7,327 bases of DNA, from contig JACDBQ010000593.1 in assembly GCA_013694845.1 (NCBI GenBank), forward strand, positions 1 to 7,327. The letters run 5' to 3'. The position numbers were made by a program, and so were the translations under genes. The notes below the pieces were generated by a model, which was not told the origin of the DNA, ran no database searches, and worked only from the letters and a program-made list of their open reading frames with translations. Positions 6,214-7,327 of the stretch are shown piece by piece. Position 1 is the first letter of the stretch; the number at the start of each line of letters is the position of its first letter. This DNA is from Acidobacteriota bacterium (GTDB taxonomy: Bacteria > Acidobacteriota > Vicinamibacteria > Vicinamibacterales > 2-12-FULL-66-21).

Positions 6214-6438
6214 GGTGGAACACAGTCCGCTCTTGCAGCCCCCGCGTCAGTTGAATCGAGTCCTCGTTTCTCGCTTCCGAACAACGTGAACGGTCAGCAC
6301 CCGCAGATCCAAATCCATCAGCTGGATCCATGTCGGATTCTTCACAGAGGTTCGCGGCCAGGCACCTTTTGAGAGGGTTGCCAGCCGTCGGACGTTACTC
6401 AGAGCCCCATAGAGCGGGGCGGAAGCAGGAAATATCAG
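6205..6438 (+). other. Gene-free leader region upstream of the RRM protein gene
   Basis: With 6081-6204 this makes a 358-base stretch without a convincing gene. It contains a small hairpin, ATCCA/TGGAT (6313-6317 with 6323-6327), a GC hairpin near the ribosome binding site (6404-6420), and AGGA at 6427-6430, 8 bases before the ATG. A 38-codon frame (6330-6446) overlaps the RRM start but has no clear ribosome binding site. A long structured leader is compatible with post-transcriptional control, as known for some cold-inducible RNA-binding protein mRNAs; this is inference. Confidence 0.35.
6404..6420 (+). promoter_or_regulatory. GC hairpin beside the RRM gene's ribosome binding site
   Basis: GCCCC (6404-6408) pairs with GGGGC (6416-6420) around a 7-base loop. 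The stem ends 6 bases before AGGA (6427-6430), so it could keep the site exposed or, if extended by other pairings, hide it. Confidence 0.35.
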
Positions 6439-6765
6439 ATGGCTAGAAAACTTTACGTCGGCAATCTCCCCTATGACACGGGCGAAACGGACCTCCAGTC
6501 GCTGTTCGCGGCGGCGGGCACGGTCGAGAGCGTCAACGTGATGCGTGACATGGCGACGGGTCGCGCGCGCGGTTTCGCGTTCGTCGAGATGGGCTCGGAT
6601 GAGGAGGCACAGGCCGCCATCAGCCAGTTCAACGACTACCAGCTCGGTGGCCGTAACCTCACCGTCAACGAAGCGCGCCCGAAGACGGGCGGCGGCGGCT
6701 TCGGCGGCGGCGGCGGTTTCGGTGGCGACGGTGGCCGTCGCAAGCGCTCCGAACCCCGTTGGTGA
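6439..6765 (+). CDS. Glycine-rich RNA-binding protein with a single RRM domain
   Basis: This is a small bacterial RRM protein (108 residues) that binds single-stranded RNA and probably acts as an RNA chaperone in the cytoplasm. RNP2 is LYVGNL (5-10) and RNP1 is RGFAFVEM (44-51), with the aromatic residues needed for base stacking (Tyr6, Phe46, Phe48) in place. The domain spans about 3-80. The tail is glycine-rich with Phe (about 84-99, GGGGFGGGGGFGGDGG), then a basic end RRKRSEPRW. It resembles the Rbp family of cyanobacteria and other bacteria, some members of which are cold-induced. The start is fixed by AGGA 8 bases upstream and the conserved MARKLYVGNLPY N-terminus. It appears to be transcribed alone: a long leader lies upstream and an intrinsic terminator begins 28 bases after its stop. 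Confidence 0.95.
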   Translation: MARKLYVGNLPYDTGETDLQSLFAAAGTVESVNVMRDMATGRARGFAFVEMGSDEEAQAAISQFNDYQLGGRNLTVNEARPKTGGGGFGGGGGFGGDGGRRKRSEPRW

Positions 6766-6793
6766 ATCGACGCTGATCTTTAGCGTCGGTCTC

Positions 6794-6824
6794 AAGGGCG
6801 ATACTTCGGGTGTCGCCCTTTTTT
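6794..6824 (+). terminator. Intrinsic terminator of the RRM protein gene
   Basis: AAGGGCGA (6794-6801) pairs with TCGCCCTT (6813-6820). The stem continues inward with T-G, A-T and C-G pairs to a small loop containing TTCG. A run of six T (6819-6824) overlaps the stem end. It lies 28 bases after the stop at 6765, a textbook rho-independent terminator. Confidence 0.9.
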
Positions 6825-6833
6825 CGTACGGCG

Positions 6834-6984
6834 GGTTCCAAATGGTTCCAAGGGGGTTCCAGATCCGGTAAGAGGGTTCCAAACGGTTCCAGATGTTCCA
6901 ACGGGTTCCAAGCGGTTCTAGGTTCCAAGCGAGAACCCAGAACCTGCTGGAACCCCTTGGAACCCTCTGGAACCGATTGGAACC
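6834..6984. repeat. Array of GGTTCCA-like units followed by inverted units, forming a long hairpin
   Basis: Forward units GGTTCCA or variants start at 6834, 6844, 6855, 6875, 6885, 6894, 6904, 6914 and 6921, with a decayed unit near 6865. Inverted units (TGGAACC or AGAACC variants) start at 6932, 6939, 6948, 6958, 6968 and 6978. Most steps are 10 bases. The part from 6875 to 6984 is nearly symmetric about 6929, so six forward units can pair with six inverted ones in order. It lies between the terminator of the RRM gene and the stop of a convergent gene, 2 bases away. It is not a CRISPR array: units are only 6-7 bases with 3-4 base spacers. The role is unknown. Confidence 0.85.
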
Positions 6985-6986
6985 AG

Positions 6987-7327
6987 TCACTGCACTTTTT
7001 TCGCGGTCTGCGTCCTGCCCCCCTGCACCAGCTCCAACTGCATCACCTGGCCGTCCGCGCCTTTGATGAACGTCACGGACAGCTCGGTGACTTTCGCGAA
7101 GAACTTCGTTTCTGATTCCGGGAAGAGCTCGAACGTTCCCTGTCCGGTCGCTTGTGTCATCAGGCTGTTGCCCTCTCGAGTCATCGTGATGACGAACCCC
7201 GGACCGAGCTCATACTTCCCGGCGTAGTGATCGTAGAGCGCTGGGTCGACCTTCGCCAGCGTCGGCGGCGCCGGAATGGTGTAGGGCTGCCCATAGTAGA
7301 TCGCCAGCAGGTCGCGCGCCACGAGCC
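6987..7327 (-). CDS. C-terminal DUF3471-like domain, probably of a beta-lactamase-family serine hydrolase (5' partial)
   Basis: The frame is open to the right edge, so only about the last 113 codons are present. The segment LLAIYYGQPYTIPAPPTLAKVDPALYDHYAGKYELG, then FVITMTREGNSLMTQATGQGTFELFPESETKFFAKV and a final FIKGADGQVMQLELVQGGR, matches the DUF3471 C-terminal domain. This domain commonly follows a class C beta-lactamase/penicillin-binding-protein-like catalytic domain in secreted or membrane-bound serine hydrolases. The catalytic part (SxxK, YxN) would lie outside the window, so the enzyme class is inferred from the domain. The GTG at 7320-7322 is probably internal. The gene converges on the RRM gene, and its stop abuts the GGTTCC/GGAACC hairpin, which may serve as its transcript end. 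Confidence 0.82.
   Translation of the reverse strand, partial: LVARDLLAIYYGQPYTIPAPPTLAKVDPALYDHYAGKYELGPGFVITMTREGNSLMTQATGQGTFELFPESETKFFAKVTELSVTFIKGADGQVMQLELVQGGRTQTAKKVQ

Noticed and set aside
6286..6372. Leader peptide of 28 codons from a GTG
   Set aside because: No ribosome binding site and no informative composition such as a run of one amino acid.
6834..6984. CRISPR array
   Set aside because: Units are only 6-7 bases and spacers 3-4 bases, with an inverted half; there are no 24-40 base repeats, spacers or cas genes.
6247..6990. Long - strand open frame of 247 codons across the RRM gene and the repeat array
   Set aside because: It is antisense to the well-supported RRM gene, and its start is made of translated GGTTCC repeats (LEPLGT-like decamers). 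Repeats with a near-10-base period and no stops create such frames by chance.

Overview
The window is high-GC DNA, apparently a bacterial chromosome segment. The gene families point to Acidobacteriota, with the Vicinamibacteria as the closest guess. These are Ser/Thr kinases fused to TolB-like propellers or TPR arrays, a beta-lactamase-family hydrolase ending in a DUF3471-like domain, and intergenic arrays of GGTTCC/GGAACC units. The lineage is inferred from gene content, not proven. Nearly all genes lie on the + strand; only the last, cut by the right edge, is on the - strand.

Left part (1-3756), a likely operon. First comes the C-terminal propeller of a protein cut by the left edge, probably a membrane Ser/Thr kinase sensor. 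Ten bases later starts a second Pkn-type Ser/Thr kinase: kinase domain, one membrane helix, then TPR repeats. Its frame is broken twice (near 1672-1680 and 2229-2237). Twenty-one bases after its stop, behind a strong ribosome binding site, is an unrecognised protein of about 214 residues whose frame is broken once (near 3491-3500). All three breaks fit a single missing base, so either the assembly has indel errors or this operon is decaying.

Middle part (3722-6080). An intact M20-family amidohydrolase (allantoate amidohydrolase / N-carbamoyl-amino-acid hydrolase type) starts inside the end of the previous gene and has a -10-like box 6 bases before its ATG, as in leaderless transcripts. After an inverted repeat comes a membrane-anchored protein with an N-terminal zinc ribbon and a C-terminal domain resembling T6SS-associated VasI/TagO, although no T6SS genes are visible. 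Next is a 48-residue protein with a CxxC-x6-H-x3-C motif.

Right part (6081-7327). A 358-base gene-free stretch holds a hairpin, a CCGGAC direct-repeat cluster, a possible extended -10 promoter overlapped by a 13-base dyad, and a long leader. It precedes a glycine-rich RRM RNA-binding protein gene that ends in a clear intrinsic terminator. Between this gene and the convergent DUF3471-ended hydrolase lies the most striking structure here: about nine GGTTCCA-like units at close to 10-bp spacing, followed by six inverted units. Most of it (6875-6984) folds on itself as one long hairpin, including a matched pair of variant units.
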